64,000 nucleotides of DNA from NCBI RefSeq assembly GCF_000018285.1, contig NC_009901.1:4525001-4589000 (forward strand), given 5' to 3'. The DNA comes from Shewanella pealeana ATCC 700345 (GTDB taxonomy: Bacteria > Pseudomonadota > Gammaproteobacteria > Enterobacterales > Shewanellaceae). Both the position numbers and the translations under genes were made by a program. Positions 54,742 through 63,589 of this stretch are shown here, piece after piece (the first letter of the stretch is position 1; every line of letters starts with the position of its first letter). The notes beneath the pieces are model-generated. The model was not told where the DNA came from and searched no databases. It was given only the letters and a program-made list of their open reading frames with translations.

Positions 54742-56027
54742 TAGTATGCTCCTAACTGCAGCAATCGATTATCGACGTAAACTTTAGCCTGTACCGATAA
54801 GTTACCTTGGGATAAAGCTTGGTTATAGGCTGATTTCGCTTCGGTATATTTCTGCTGAGCATCTAACGCGTAAGCCAGTCCCATCCACCATCGACCTTGA
54901 TTCGGTTCATGCTTGGCAAGTTGACGAAAGCTCTGCTCGGCAGTTGGAAAGTCTTTTTGCTTCTGCGCTAAATCACTCTGCTGATGCCACTTTTTCAACG
55001 CCAAATCACTACTGTCGGGGATCATAGCTAGGCTCTTTAATGCCAACTCACTTTGCCCACCCGCCTGCTGAACTCGTGCTAAGAGCAATGAAAACTCATA
55101 TTCTTGCGGGAAGAGTAACTGCCCCTGTTCGAGAATTTTGGCGGCCTTAGCTAATTTATTCTGACCATAATACAGCGCCGCAACTTGCCGTCTCGCTTGG
55201 TGCAGTGCTGGGTTATACATAAGCGCTGCTTCGTAATAGGTTAACGCATCACTATGCAGCCCCTGCTGCTGAGCATCGGTAGCCAAAAGCATTTGCTTCT
55301 GAGCTAGCTGTTCAGGTGAAAGCTTAACTTCTCTCACCGCCATATTGCCGCTGCTATGCAGCTGGCGAGAACGGCTCGCAGGCGCAATATTTAACTGAGC
55401 AGGCACTGGCTTTTCCGTCTCAGCTACTGTCACATTAACTGCTTCGGTCTTTGCTGTTTTTGCCTTAGCGACTTCCGTCTCAGCTTTTTTCGACTTAGCT
55501 GTTTCCGCCTCAGCTATTTCCGCTTTAACTATTTCCGCCTCAGCTATTTCCGCTTTAACTATTTCCGCTTTAACTATTTCCGCCTTAACTGTTTCCGCCT
55601 TAACTGTTTCCGCCTTAGCTGTTTCCGCCTTAACTGTTTCCGCCTTAACTGTTTCCGCCTTAACTGTTTCCACTTTAACTGTTTCCGCCTCAGTTATTTC
55701 CGCCTTAACTGTTTCCGTCTCAGCTACTGTTGCATTAACAGCTTTGGTCTCAGCTGTTTCCGTCTCGGCTATTTTTGCCCTAGCAGTTTCCATCTTAGCT
55801 GTTTTCGCTCTAGCAGTTTCCGCGTTAGTCGTTTGCGGATGCATCAGGCTTAAACCAAAAAACATAGCAAAGCCACCGATGGCGAGAGAAACAATACTGG
55901 TCAACAATAAGGTTCGTTTCGATGACGACTTAGGCTTAAAAGCCAACTGCGGCGCGGCCATACTCTCGATACCATGAGGCTGTTGGCGCTCATCTAAATC
56001 TTTGAGCATCTTGTTGATTACGCTCAT
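54741..56027 (-). CDS. mshN: MshN, TPR protein with pentapeptide-repeat linker
   Basis: The 428-residue protein has an N-terminal cytoplasmic part, one membrane helix (about 39-62), then a linker of some 140 residues (68-205) made of five-residue units such as TVKAE, and a C-terminal block of tetratricopeptide repeats (about 245-425). Homologues have a similar plan, with a linker I expect to be shorter. The TPR part probably docks on MshL or MshM in the periplasm. The ATG overlaps the mshM stop (ATGA). Confidence 0.92.
   Translation of the reverse strand: MSVINKMLKDLDERQQPHGIESMAAPQLAFKPKSSSKRTLLLTSIVSLAIGGFAMFFGLSLMHPQTTNAETARAKTAKMETARAKIAETETAETKAVNATVAETETVKAEITEAETVKVETVKAETVKAETVKAETAKAETVKAETVKAEIVKAEIVKAEIAEAEIVKAEIAEAETAKSKKAETEVAKAKTAKTEAVNVTVAETEKPVPAQLNIAPASRSRQLHSSGNMAVREVKLSPEQLAQKQMLLATDAQQQGLHSDALTYYEAALMYNPALHQARRQVAALYYGQNKLAKAAKILEQGQLLFPQEYEFSLLLARVQQAGGQSELALKSLAMIPDSSDLALKKWHQQSDLAQKQKDFPTAEQSFRQLAKHEPNQGRWWMGLAYALDAQQKYTEAKSAYNQALSQGNLSVQAKVYVDNRLLQLGAY
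55413..55826 (-). repeat. 15-bp minisatellite within mshN
   Basis: About 27 units of a 15-bp repeat encode pentapeptides of the pattern (T/I)-(V/A)-K-A-E and variants. The central ten or so units (about 55545-55680) are almost identical; the outer ones have diverged. Near-identical blocks AVNATVAETE and AVNVTVAETE stand at residues 96-105 and 196-205. The period is a multiple of three, so length changes would keep the frame. Confidence 0.93.
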
Positions 56028-56932
56028 GCAACGCCTCCTTTAAACCAGTAAAATACAGCTAAACCGCTGCCAATAATGACCATAGTGGCCACTGACCACT
56101 TAACCATGCCATATTGATGCTTCAGGGCATCCCCCGTATCGGCAATAGCAGCATCGACATGATTAGGCTCAATGGTTTTAGCCCCTTCACCAAAACCTAC
56201 AAGCAGGGCTTTATGAGATAACACGTTAATCAGCCTTGGGATCCCTCTCGCTGCTCTAGCTATTCGCTTAGCGTTAGAGTCACTAAATAAGCGTCCACTC
56301 GAGCTGCCAGCAACAGTTAAACGATGCTGAATATAAGCCATAGACTCCTCAACAGTTAACGGACGTAAACAATAGCTAAAGGTGATCCGCTGTCTTAACT
56401 GCCTAAACTTACTCTGCGCTAAACGCTCGTCAAGCTCTGGCTGAGCGAATAGGACGACCTGAAGTAATTTACGGCTCTCTGTTTCTAAGTTAGTAAACAG
56501 ACGTAAGGCTTCAAGACTATCATCGGGTAGCGCTTGCGCCTCATCTAGCACTAAGATAATAGAGTGCCCATGTGCACTTAAGGCTAAAAGTTGCTGCTGA
56601 ATAAGGCCTGTTAACTGTTGCTGGTTAATTTGACTTGAATGCTTTAGCCCCAGCTCCATCGCCACCGCCCAGCGTAGCTCATCAGGAGTGAGGTACGGGT
56701 TAGGCAGATAGGCACAATGAAAGCGCTCAGGCAGATCATTCATCAATTTACGACAGATGAGCGTCTTACCCGTGCCGACCTCCCCGGTAACCTTGATAAA
56801 GCCTTCGCCAGTTTGCAGCGCCGTTTGCAGCACTTGTAAGGCTTCGACGTGCGGCGCGAGACCAAAGAAAAATCCCGTATTCGGCGTAAGCGAAAACGGG
56901 GTTTCAGTTAATCCAAAATGCTGCAGATACAA
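56024..56932 (-). CDS. mshM: MshM, ExeA-type AAA ATPase
   Basis: The 302-residue protein has an N-terminal FGLTETPFSLTPN typical of ExeA/MshM, Walker A GEVGTGKT (50-57) and Walker B ILVLDEAQ, with a membrane helix near the C-terminus (about 276-295). ExeA homologues help insert or assemble the secretin. The start is TTG at 56932 with GAGGAG upstream, 2 bp past the mshL stop. Confidence 0.94.
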   Translation of the reverse strand: MYLQHFGLTETPFSLTPNTGFFFGLAPHVEALQVLQTALQTGEGFIKVTGEVGTGKTLICRKLMNDLPERFHCAYLPNPYLTPDELRWAVAMELGLKHSSQINQQQLTGLIQQQLLALSAHGHSIILVLDEAQALPDDSLEALRLFTNLETESRKLLQVVLFAQPELDERLAQSKFRQLRQRITFSYCLRPLTVEESMAYIQHRLTVAGSSSGRLFSDSNAKRIARAARGIPRLINVLSHKALLVGFGEGAKTIEPNHVDAAIADTGDALKHQYGMVKWSVATMVIIGSGLAVFYWFKGGVA

Positions 56933-56934
56933 GC

Positions 56935-58605
56935 TTACTGCTCCTCTGGATACCAGCGTTCTAGTAGCTCTTGAGAACGCTTAAGTTCGTTCTCCCAAGT
57001 ATTGGCACCGACAACGATTGGTTTAAGCAAGATCACTAACTCGGTTTTAACCGTCGAATTGGCACGGTTAGTAAAGGCCTCACCTAGGAATGGAATATCA
57101 CCCAGTAGCGGAACCTTAGAAACCAGTTCAATATTTTCACTCTTCATCAAACCACCAATCACCACAACATCACCGCTCGCGGCCTTTATCACAGTGTCTG
57201 ACTCACGGATCTCACTCTGTGCTAGTGGTAGCTCAAGCGTGCTATCTGCGATCTTAATGCTCTTTACCTGCTCTTTAATATCGATCACCGATGGGTGAAT
57301 ATGCAGTAGCACGTTGCCCTGCTCATCAATCTGTGGCGTCACATCTAAGGCTATGCCAGAGAAGAAAGGAGTCAGTTCAACCTCAGGGGTCGTCACAGGC
57401 GTATTACCTGCCACTGTAGTTGAAGAAACGTCTGTAACAAAGTACTCGTCTGTACCGACTTTTATGACCGCTTTTTGGTTATTCGACGCTGTGACACGCG
57501 GACTAGATAACACATCAACATCACCCTGAGTATCGAGCAGGCTTATCATGGTGCTAAAATCTGAGCCCTCTAGCTTAATTGAGGTCACTCCGCCCAAAGC
57601 ATTAGTAATGGTGTCCCCAAGCCCTGCTGCAGGGCTGGTGCCAAAGCTAATATCGGTACTACCTGCGTGACCTAATACACTTTCCCAGTGAATGCCTTGC
57701 TGGTAGCCGTCAGATAGGGTCACCTCGAGCACTTTGGCTTCTAAGATAACTTGGCGCTGCAGATGACTTTCCGCGGTCTTGATAAAGCTTCGAACCTGTC
57801 TGATCTCGTTAGGGTAAGCCCTAATGGTCACTAGACCGGCTTGAGGAGTCACTACCACTTGGCGTCCACCGCCGGTGTTCCCCACGATAGACACCAAGGT
57901 CTCTTTTAATTCACCCCAGAAATCAGACTTGGTCTTAGAGCGAATAAAGGTGCCGTTGGTTTGCTCGTTGCTATTGCTGCTATCAGAGCTAGAACTCGAG
58001 TTCGATGAATCGTTGAAATTATTATTACTGTTGCTATTACTATTGCTACCAGAGTTGGAGTTATTATCTGAAATACGACCAGAGTTCACCGAAGTCAAAG
58101 ACAGCCCTTGACGCTCCATATACAGGTAATTTAACGAGAACGTTTCTGTGCGCATACCTGCAGGGAAAATACGCAATATGCGTCCTTCGCGGCTCACTTC
58201 ATAGCCGTAAATATCTTCTACAACTTGTAGTGCTTCTTTTAAGGTCACGCTCTTTAATGACAGCGAGATCTTGCCTGTCACGTCTGGATGCACAGCGACA
58301 CTTAAGGGGGTACCTTGAGCAAGGCTTGGGAAGAATACTTTAGCATCGACATTATTAGCTGACACATCGAAGCGACGTTCGCTGGGTCTTGCTGGGGCAA
58401 AGCCTTCTAACAAATTGTTTGATGACAGTTCACGTTGAACATCATCGGGCATCACTGCTGGCGGTGGCGTCACAGCAGCCACTTCTTTAGTCGTTAGAGA
58501 TTCTGCCAGAGCTTGCTTAGACTCTACAGGATTGGGTCTGTCGACGGTTTGGCAGGCCACTAAACATAAAGACAGCAAAGGGGTGATATAGGTCATTGAG
58601 CGCAT
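56935..58605 (-). CDS. mshL: MshL, outer-membrane secretin
   Basis: The 556-residue lipoprotein has a lipobox LVAC (Cys18) and forms the outer-membrane ring for the pilus. It has an N0-like domain (about 78-150), then an Asn/Ser-rich linker near residues 177-215, and a secretin domain from about residue 270 with VDVLSSPRVTASNNQKA and VVIGGLMKSENIELVSKVPLLGDIPFLG. The linker is simple-sequence and likely disordered. The gap to mshK is 1 bp. Confidence 0.95.
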   Translation of the reverse strand: MRSMTYITPLLSLCLVACQTVDRPNPVESKQALAESLTTKEVAAVTPPPAVMPDDVQRELSSNNLLEGFAPARPSERRFDVSANNVDAKVFFPSLAQGTPLSVAVHPDVTGKISLSLKSVTLKEALQVVEDIYGYEVSREGRILRIFPAGMRTETFSLNYLYMERQGLSLTSVNSGRISDNNSNSGSNSNSNSNNNFNDSSNSSSSSDSSNSNEQTNGTFIRSKTKSDFWGELKETLVSIVGNTGGGRQVVVTPQAGLVTIRAYPNEIRQVRSFIKTAESHLQRQVILEAKVLEVTLSDGYQQGIHWESVLGHAGSTDISFGTSPAAGLGDTITNALGGVTSIKLEGSDFSTMISLLDTQGDVDVLSSPRVTASNNQKAVIKVGTDEYFVTDVSSTTVAGNTPVTTPEVELTPFFSGIALDVTPQIDEQGNVLLHIHPSVIDIKEQVKSIKIADSTLELPLAQSEIRESDTVIKAASGDVVVIGGLMKSENIELVSKVPLLGDIPFLGEAFTNRANSTVKTELVILLKPIVVGANTWENELKRSQELLERWYPEEQ

Positions 58606-58606
58606 G

Positions 58607-58945
58607 TTAATTATGTCCCTTAAAGTCTGTAATCGCCTGAAACATTGTCAGTTTTCGGCCGTCGGCTAACGACACACTGTCTATACCAATATGCACAATT
58701 TTGACACCTTTTACACTTTCACCTAATGTGAAAATTTGATTATTTATCACAGCGTAAGCTGAGTTATCTTTCTTCACGATACTGTTCAGCACTAAGCTCT
58801 TATTTGTTGTCGTTTTCACCGAGGCTGATTTTCCTGATGAATAACCTGGCTTAGTCGGATCCCGCAGCGTAGCAGCATTAAGGTTTAAACCTAAAGTACT
58901 GCACAGGAACGCAATCAATAGCGCACTACTCTTTTTCGGCAACAC
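58607..58945 (-). CDS. mshK: MshK, small exported assembly protein
   Basis: The 112-residue protein has a signal peptide ending LNA and starts its mature part with ATLRDPTKPG, the motif common to MshK and GspC/PilP-like proteins, then a small beta domain (IFTLGESVKGVKIVHIGIDSVSL). The start is GTG, overlapping mshJ by 20 bp. It probably links the inner platform to the secretin. Confidence 0.9.
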   Translation of the reverse strand: MLPKKSSALLIAFLCSTLGLNLNAATLRDPTKPGYSSGKSASVKTTTNKSLVLNSIVKKDNSAYAVINNQIFTLGESVKGVKIVHIGIDSVSLADGRKLTMFQAITDFKGHN

Positions 58946-59582
58946 TGATAAAGTCCTTATTAATACTCAAAGTATAAAGTTCTAATGAAACAGAGGCCTT
59001 AGGATAGGTATCGACTTGATAGTCCATGCTGCGCCAATACAGTTTGTTAGGCATATTCTCAACCGCTTCAATAAACCTCAGTACCGCAAAGTAATCCCCA
59101 ACAAATTCGAGACGAATACCGTGGCTGTATAAGTTAACCTTCTTATCGTCACCCACCTCTAATAACGGAGTGGGGGCTATTGAAGTAAAGGATTTCAGCT
59201 TAATGCCTTTAATCTTTGAAAGCAGTCCCGCTAACAGCGTCGGCATATGATCGGCTGGGACCATATCGACCATCTGAAAAGCCAGTTGTTCATCGATAGC
59301 TTTATTCTGCTGGTTAATATTGTTTAAACGCTGACGGTAATCATCATCAGGATCTTTTCGAAAGCTTTCTTCATACAGCTGTATTTGCTGTTCAGAGATC
59401 CTGTTTTCACTTTCAATCGCTCGGATTTGCTCACTGAGTTTACCGTGCTGCTTTAAAACCGACTCGAGCGGTAGATAAAACAATAAGCCAGCAACAATCA
59501 GCGCAGCAACTGCCACTAAGACTCTCTCACGCTGACTTAAGCCGTCAAATTTCTCAGCGACTAAATTCCATTGTTGTTTCAT
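58926..59582 (-). CDS. mshJ: MshJ, PilO-like platform protein
   Basis: The 218-residue protein has one membrane helix (about 21-39), a coiled coil (about 45-95) and a ferredoxin-like C-terminal domain, the layout of PilO/GspM. It pairs with MshI2 in the inner-membrane alignment complex. The ATG overlaps the mshI2 stop by four bases. Confidence 0.9.
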   Translation of the reverse strand: MKQQWNLVAEKFDGLSQRERVLVAVAALIVAGLLFYLPLESVLKQHGKLSEQIRAIESENRISEQQIQLYEESFRKDPDDDYRQRLNNINQQNKAIDEQLAFQMVDMVPADHMPTLLAGLLSKIKGIKLKSFTSIAPTPLLEVGDDKKVNLYSHGIRLEFVGDYFAVLRFIEAVENMPNKLYWRSMDYQVDTYPKASVSLELYTLSINKDFISVAEKE

Positions 59583-60187
59583 TTAATCAACTCCTTACCC
59601 GTAGGAGTCGCATCGCTTGTCAGCTTAAAAGCAAGCGGCTGGTTTTCACCTAAATTCATCGTCATAGTTGCAAAAGCGTGACCTTTAAGCGTCGTTGTCG
59701 TTTTTAAGCGTTCAATCCATAATGGCACGCTCTCAGGGCTAGAGGTAAAACCCTCAAAAATATAGCTTTTCTCATTAACCTGAATACGTTCGAGCCAAAT
59801 ACTCGAGTCCGCTACGCTGGCAAGATCTGTCATTAATGGTGAATAGCCATAACTTGTTAATACCTCTTGCTGGCTAAGCTTACCAAACAGCTTCTGTTTC
59901 AATTCCAACTGCTGCGCTTTTAGGTTCACTTCGGCGACCAAAGCTTCACTCGGCCCCCGCTTCGCTAGCGCGGCTTCCAGATCCTTTTTCTCTGCATCGA
60001 GGGCTTGTTTGGTTTGCACTAGCTGCGCCTTGTCAGACTCAAGGCTAGTATTCAATCCAAAGACTAGTGCGCTCGCGCATAACAGACCCACTACAATCAC
60101 CAGCGTAGCTTGATTTAATCTTAAGAAAGATAAGCGTAACTCTGGTGGGAATAATGTATCAGAATAGAGATTTACCCTTAATTTCAT
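59579..60187 (-). CDS. mshI2: MshI2, PilN-like platform protein
   Basis: The 202-residue protein has a short cytoplasmic start (MKLRVNLYSDTLFPPELRLS), like the PilN segment that binds PilM, then one membrane helix (about 28-47), a coiled coil and a periplasmic domain. It overlaps both neighbours by four bases (ATGA). This is the usual gene between mshI and mshJ. Confidence 0.88.
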   Translation of the reverse strand: MKLRVNLYSDTLFPPELRLSFLRLNQATLVIVVGLLCASALVFGLNTSLESDKAQLVQTKQALDAEKKDLEAALAKRGPSEALVAEVNLKAQQLELKQKLFGKLSQQEVLTSYGYSPLMTDLASVADSSIWLERIQVNEKSYIFEGFTSSPESVPLWIERLKTTTTLKGHAFATMTMNLGENQPLAFKLTSDATPTGKELIK

Positions 60188-61065
60188 TGCGATTGACCTC
60201 GCATAGTTTCAGCTAAGGCCAGCTCAGCAAATGTTGCGTCAACGGAAGCACCTTTATGGGGAGTGACGGCTTGATTAAAATTGGCGCTAATTAGGTTCGC
60301 AAGCTGCTCACATTCACCATCGATGACAAGCTCAATTGATGAAACAGGAGCCTCACGAAGCTGACTCTCAAAGTAATCCATAGAACGCTGGAGCTCTAAA
60401 CTTAAATTATCGGCGACGCCATAGGCTAAGTCTTCCGAGGAGATTTTATCAAGCTGTTGAAAGCCTCGAACTCGACGCTGCATAAAAACTTCACCGGCTC
60501 GAACAACCGTCAGCAGTAACTCTTGTCCTTCACGATGGCTTAATACCAGTCGGGCTTGATTGTCATTGAACAGGTTGCTCATCGCCATCTCTTCAATTGA
60601 CACTCCCACAGTTTGAAAACCTGCGCTTTTAGCGGCCAACAACAAAGCGGTTAATAACGACTTTTCAGTGACAACCACATTCACTTTATTGCTGGTCTGT
60701 TTTGATGATTCGAAGTAATCCAAATGAATATTTGTAACAGGCTGAGTCACAATATCTTTCACAGACCAAAGCAACGCGGCGTTAAGCTCTTCGGCTTGTA
60801 CATTTGGCTTATCGACCAGTAAAAGTTGATAGAAATCGGAGGCTAATACAATTTGAATTTTTGCTAAACCAAACTCTTTAGCCACTTGTGAGAATGCACT
60901 ATCCCAGTCGTGATGCTTAAATGAGAATGCCATAGCTTTAGCGCCAATTTCAGCTACAGGCCCTTGAAAGACAGATATTCTTTCTGCGCATATATAAATG
61001 CCCAACTCGAGTGTCGGTACGGATTTGCGCCAAAACTGAATATTATCCAACAGGCTTTGTTTCAT
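60184..61065 (-). CDS. mshI: MshI, PilM-like actin-fold protein
   Basis: The 293-residue cytoplasmic protein has the actin-like plan of PilM: ICAERISVFQG near the start, GFQTVGVSIEEMAMSNLF mid-protein and a C-terminal VIDGECEQLANLI. It binds the N-terminus of MshI2 on the inner face of the membrane. As first gene of the mshI-to-mshA series, its promoter should lie in 61066-61167. An AAGG ribosome site lies nine bases before the ATG. Confidence 0.9.
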   Translation of the reverse strand: MKQSLLDNIQFWRKSVPTLELGIYICAERISVFQGPVAEIGAKAMAFSFKHHDWDSAFSQVAKEFGLAKIQIVLASDFYQLLLVDKPNVQAEELNAALLWSVKDIVTQPVTNIHLDYFESSKQTSNKVNVVVTEKSLLTALLLAAKSAGFQTVGVSIEEMAMSNLFNDNQARLVLSHREGQELLLTVVRAGEVFMQRRVRGFQQLDKISSEDLAYGVADNLSLELQRSMDYFESQLREAPVSSIELVIDGECEQLANLISANFNQAVTPHKGASVDATFAELALAETMRGQSQ

Positions 61066-61167
61066 TTATCTATGCCTTAAAAAATTATCTAAAATCTTAT
61101 CTAGATGAGCTCGTAAGATTGTTCTGACCACTTAAATTTATATATTTAATATTGTGAAGTCTTAATC

Positions 61168-61343
61168 TATACCCAAGCTACCTCAAGATGCTCGTTTCAG
61201 AGCTCCCGTAGGGCACGGCGAGAAGCAACATTTTTCTGTGTTATGAAATATTGAATTAGAATAACTAGTCCTACAATTTCATGCCTTGAACTCTGTCACT
61301 TCTCAAGATGCTGAATCCTGTATCTTGAAGTTGTTTGGGTATA
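61168..61343. mobile_element. Inverted-repeat element, family B, full copy
   Basis: A 176-bp non-coding element lies in the 391-bp spacer 61066-61456 between mshI and mshH. Its ends, TATACCCAAGCTACCTCAAGATGC and the complement of TATACCCAAACAACTTCAAGATAC, match in 19 of 24 positions. The motif CTCAAGATGC recurs inside. A related end is at 63533. The remaining spacer shows only presumed promoter sequence for mshI. That it was mobile is inferred from its form. Confidence 0.75.
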
Positions 61344-61456
61344 AACAGCGCAAGGCACTTATTATGCCATTAGTGTAGCGAGTTATCCCTGATTATTATA
61401 GATAAAACCCCAATTTAGGAATGGTCCGCAACAATTGAATACAAATACAAAACAAA

Positions 61457-63364
61457 CTATACCTCTTCGATCGGCTCACTAAAGAAACTTCCCTGGCCTG
61501 CACTCACCCCTAAAATCTGCAGGGTTTGCCACTCCTCGAATACCTCCACCCCTTCTGCACACACCTGTACTCCGGTCCGGAACAAACCTCCAATCAGGCT
61601 TCGAACAAACAGTTGGTTCTCGGCGCGCAGATGGATTTGATTAACGATAGAACGATGCAGCTTAATAATAGAGATTGGATAATGGTGAATATACTCTGTA
61701 CTAACCACCTGTTGACCCACACGATCGACACTAATACTTGCGCCCATTTTATTGAGCATATTCAAGGGCTCTACCAGCTGTGCCTGATGATTCACTAAAA
61801 TGTCTTCATTCACCTCAAAGATAAGCCTAGGAGCTAGATGGCGATACTCGAGTAATGTGGTCTTCAACCAGCGGACAAAAGCACGACTGACTAAGGTATC
61901 TAAGCTCAAATTAATACTAAACTTGAGGCTGTTATCTTTATGTTTTGGCAACAAATCAAACATCACCATCTCTATGACCTGACGCTCAATTTGTGGGGTT
62001 AAACCGCACTTTATCGCCATAGGTAGAAACAGTGTAGCTCTAACAAGGTTTCCCTGCGTATCTCGTAATCGACAAGTAACCTCTTGATGGTGAGCATGGG
62101 AGTCACTGTCTACAACTGGCTGAGAAAATAGGAAAATTCGCTTGCTGACCAAGACGTTTTCGAGAAAACTGCGCCAACGCACGGACCCTTTCGACAAGTC
62201 CCCATCAACGGCACCTTTATCATACATAAACCAACTACTGCTACCTTGGAACTGCGCCGAGCGCAATGCGAGTTCAGCCTCTTCGACTAAAGCATCTTTA
62301 TCGTCTCCGACCTTAAAGTACGCGCCGCCGATATGGAAACAATCATCAGGTAGCTGAACCAGCGTATTCATCTGATTCAAGACTAAACGTAATAGCTTGG
62401 CCACCAGCTGATCCGCTTCGTTCTGTGAGATCTGCGGTACAACCACCGCAAATTGATTGTATGAGCGCCGGGAGAAAATACTGTTAGCCTTATCCCCTAA
62501 GATTTGATTAATGGTGGCGATAAGCTGAGATAGCAGTTCATCAATCTCGTACTCACCAAGCTCATTGCTTAACAAATCCAAATCTTCCATCTCTAATAAA
62601 TATAATACCCCTGGGGTCATCATCCCCGAGTGATTACTCAGGGCATCGAGTCGGTTTTTCAAAAACAATCGATTACCAATACCAGTACTGGCATCGAGAA
62701 AAGTATTTGAGCGAATAAACTGATCGAAGCGAGCCCGCTCTTTATGGGCGTCATCTAACTCTAACAACAGATGTGTTAGCGCTCGATTAATTAACCTAGG
62801 CTTACCATCACCTTTTTCGGCCAGCGCCTTATCATGCTTACCCGACAGGATCAGGCTGGAGCGTAGCGCCAGATCTTCAATACCTGTGAGGTGCACCGCA
62901 AACCAACGAAAACCAAAGCGAACAAACGCAAATACGGCCGCGCAGCCGATAATGATAATTAAGAGTTCATCCCAACTCACATCATCTTTACTAAATGGCT
63001 GAGGCAGAGTTAGCTGCATCACTAACTTTCCATCGGCAAGAGAACTCTGGTAGTGAACGCCTCCCTCATTTTGTGTCGATGGCTGATATTCAAAAATGGG
63101 TTGGCTGTTTTGAGATAATGAAAAAGAATTTGCTCGATAGGCGCGTAGCAAAGGCGGCAGCCATGCGTCAAGGGGGCCACTTGCTTGCTGAGTAAATTGT
63201 TGCTCTATCAGATTCTCGAGTTCGGTCACCTTTTGCTGTTGAAAGGTGTAAGTTAGCTGGATAAAGCTGACCATGGCTGTCAAAAAGCAGATAAATGCGA
63301 CACCAGCGAGTGACATCAGCCAAAAGCTAGTCAATTTTTTAGTTAGAATTCGAGTCAATTTCAT
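61457..63364 (-). CDS. csrD: MshH/CsrD, degenerate GGDEF-EAL regulator
   Basis: The 635-residue protein has two membrane helices (about 13-35 and 133-151) around a periplasmic part, a HAMP-like segment, then GGDEF- and EAL-type domains. Both are degenerate: RSYNQF stands at the GGDEF position and EVTCRL in place of EAL. This matches E. coli CsrD, which directs CsrB/CsrC RNAs to RNase E and has no cyclic di-GMP activity. In Vibrio the same gene next to msh is named mshH. It lies 391 bp upstream of mshI, so it is likely transcribed separately. Confidence 0.93.
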   Translation of the reverse strand: MKLTRILTKKLTSFWLMSLAGVAFICFLTAMVSFIQLTYTFQQQKVTELENLIEQQFTQQASGPLDAWLPPLLRAYRANSFSLSQNSQPIFEYQPSTQNEGGVHYQSSLADGKLVMQLTLPQPFSKDDVSWDELLIIIIGCAAVFAFVRFGFRWFAVHLTGIEDLALRSSLILSGKHDKALAEKGDGKPRLINRALTHLLLELDDAHKERARFDQFIRSNTFLDASTGIGNRLFLKNRLDALSNHSGMMTPGVLYLLEMEDLDLLSNELGEYEIDELLSQLIATINQILGDKANSIFSRRSYNQFAVVVPQISQNEADQLVAKLLRLVLNQMNTLVQLPDDCFHIGGAYFKVGDDKDALVEEAELALRSAQFQGSSSWFMYDKGAVDGDLSKGSVRWRSFLENVLVSKRIFLFSQPVVDSDSHAHHQEVTCRLRDTQGNLVRATLFLPMAIKCGLTPQIERQVIEMVMFDLLPKHKDNSLKFSINLSLDTLVSRAFVRWLKTTLLEYRHLAPRLIFEVNEDILVNHQAQLVEPLNMLNKMGASISVDRVGQQVVSTEYIHHYPISIIKLHRSIVNQIHLRAENQLFVRSLIGGLFRTGVQVCAEGVEVFEEWQTLQILGVSAGQGSFFSEPIEEV

Positions 63365-63500
63365 CTGTCCGCTTCCTGCTAGATCTTTTTATTGTGTCTG
63401 AATCAGCCTTCTCCAAACTGAAAAGGTGGAAAATGGTGATAAAGCCAACCTTAGCTAGTTATCCTTCAGTTATACAGTAATCGAAAAACGCTCGGCAACA

Positions 63501-63524
63501 AAAAAGGGCCACTAGGCCCTTATT
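63501..63524 (-). terminator. Rho-independent terminator of the malic enzyme gene
   Basis: An AAGGGCC...GGCCCTT stem with a four-base loop is followed on the minus strand by a run of T. It lies about 66 bases past the malic enzyme stop, after the repeat at 63533. Confidence 0.8.
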
Positions 63525-63532
63525 TTATGATG

Positions 63533-63575
63533 TATGCCCAAGCCACCTGAAGATACAGAATTCAGTCGCTTGAGT
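63533..63575. repeat. Family B end, partial copy
   Basis: About 43 bases starting TATGCCCAAGCCACCTGAAG match the reverse complement of the right end of the 61168 element, including the following GATACAG(A)ATTCAG and CTTGAG segments. Only this one end is present. Confidence 0.65.
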
Positions 63576-63589
63576 ATGGCACCAAGTGA

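Noticed and set aside
55413..55826. Tandem repeats considered as a CRISPR array
   Set aside because: Units are 15 bp with no unique spacers, keep the mshN frame and encode a regular pentapeptide.
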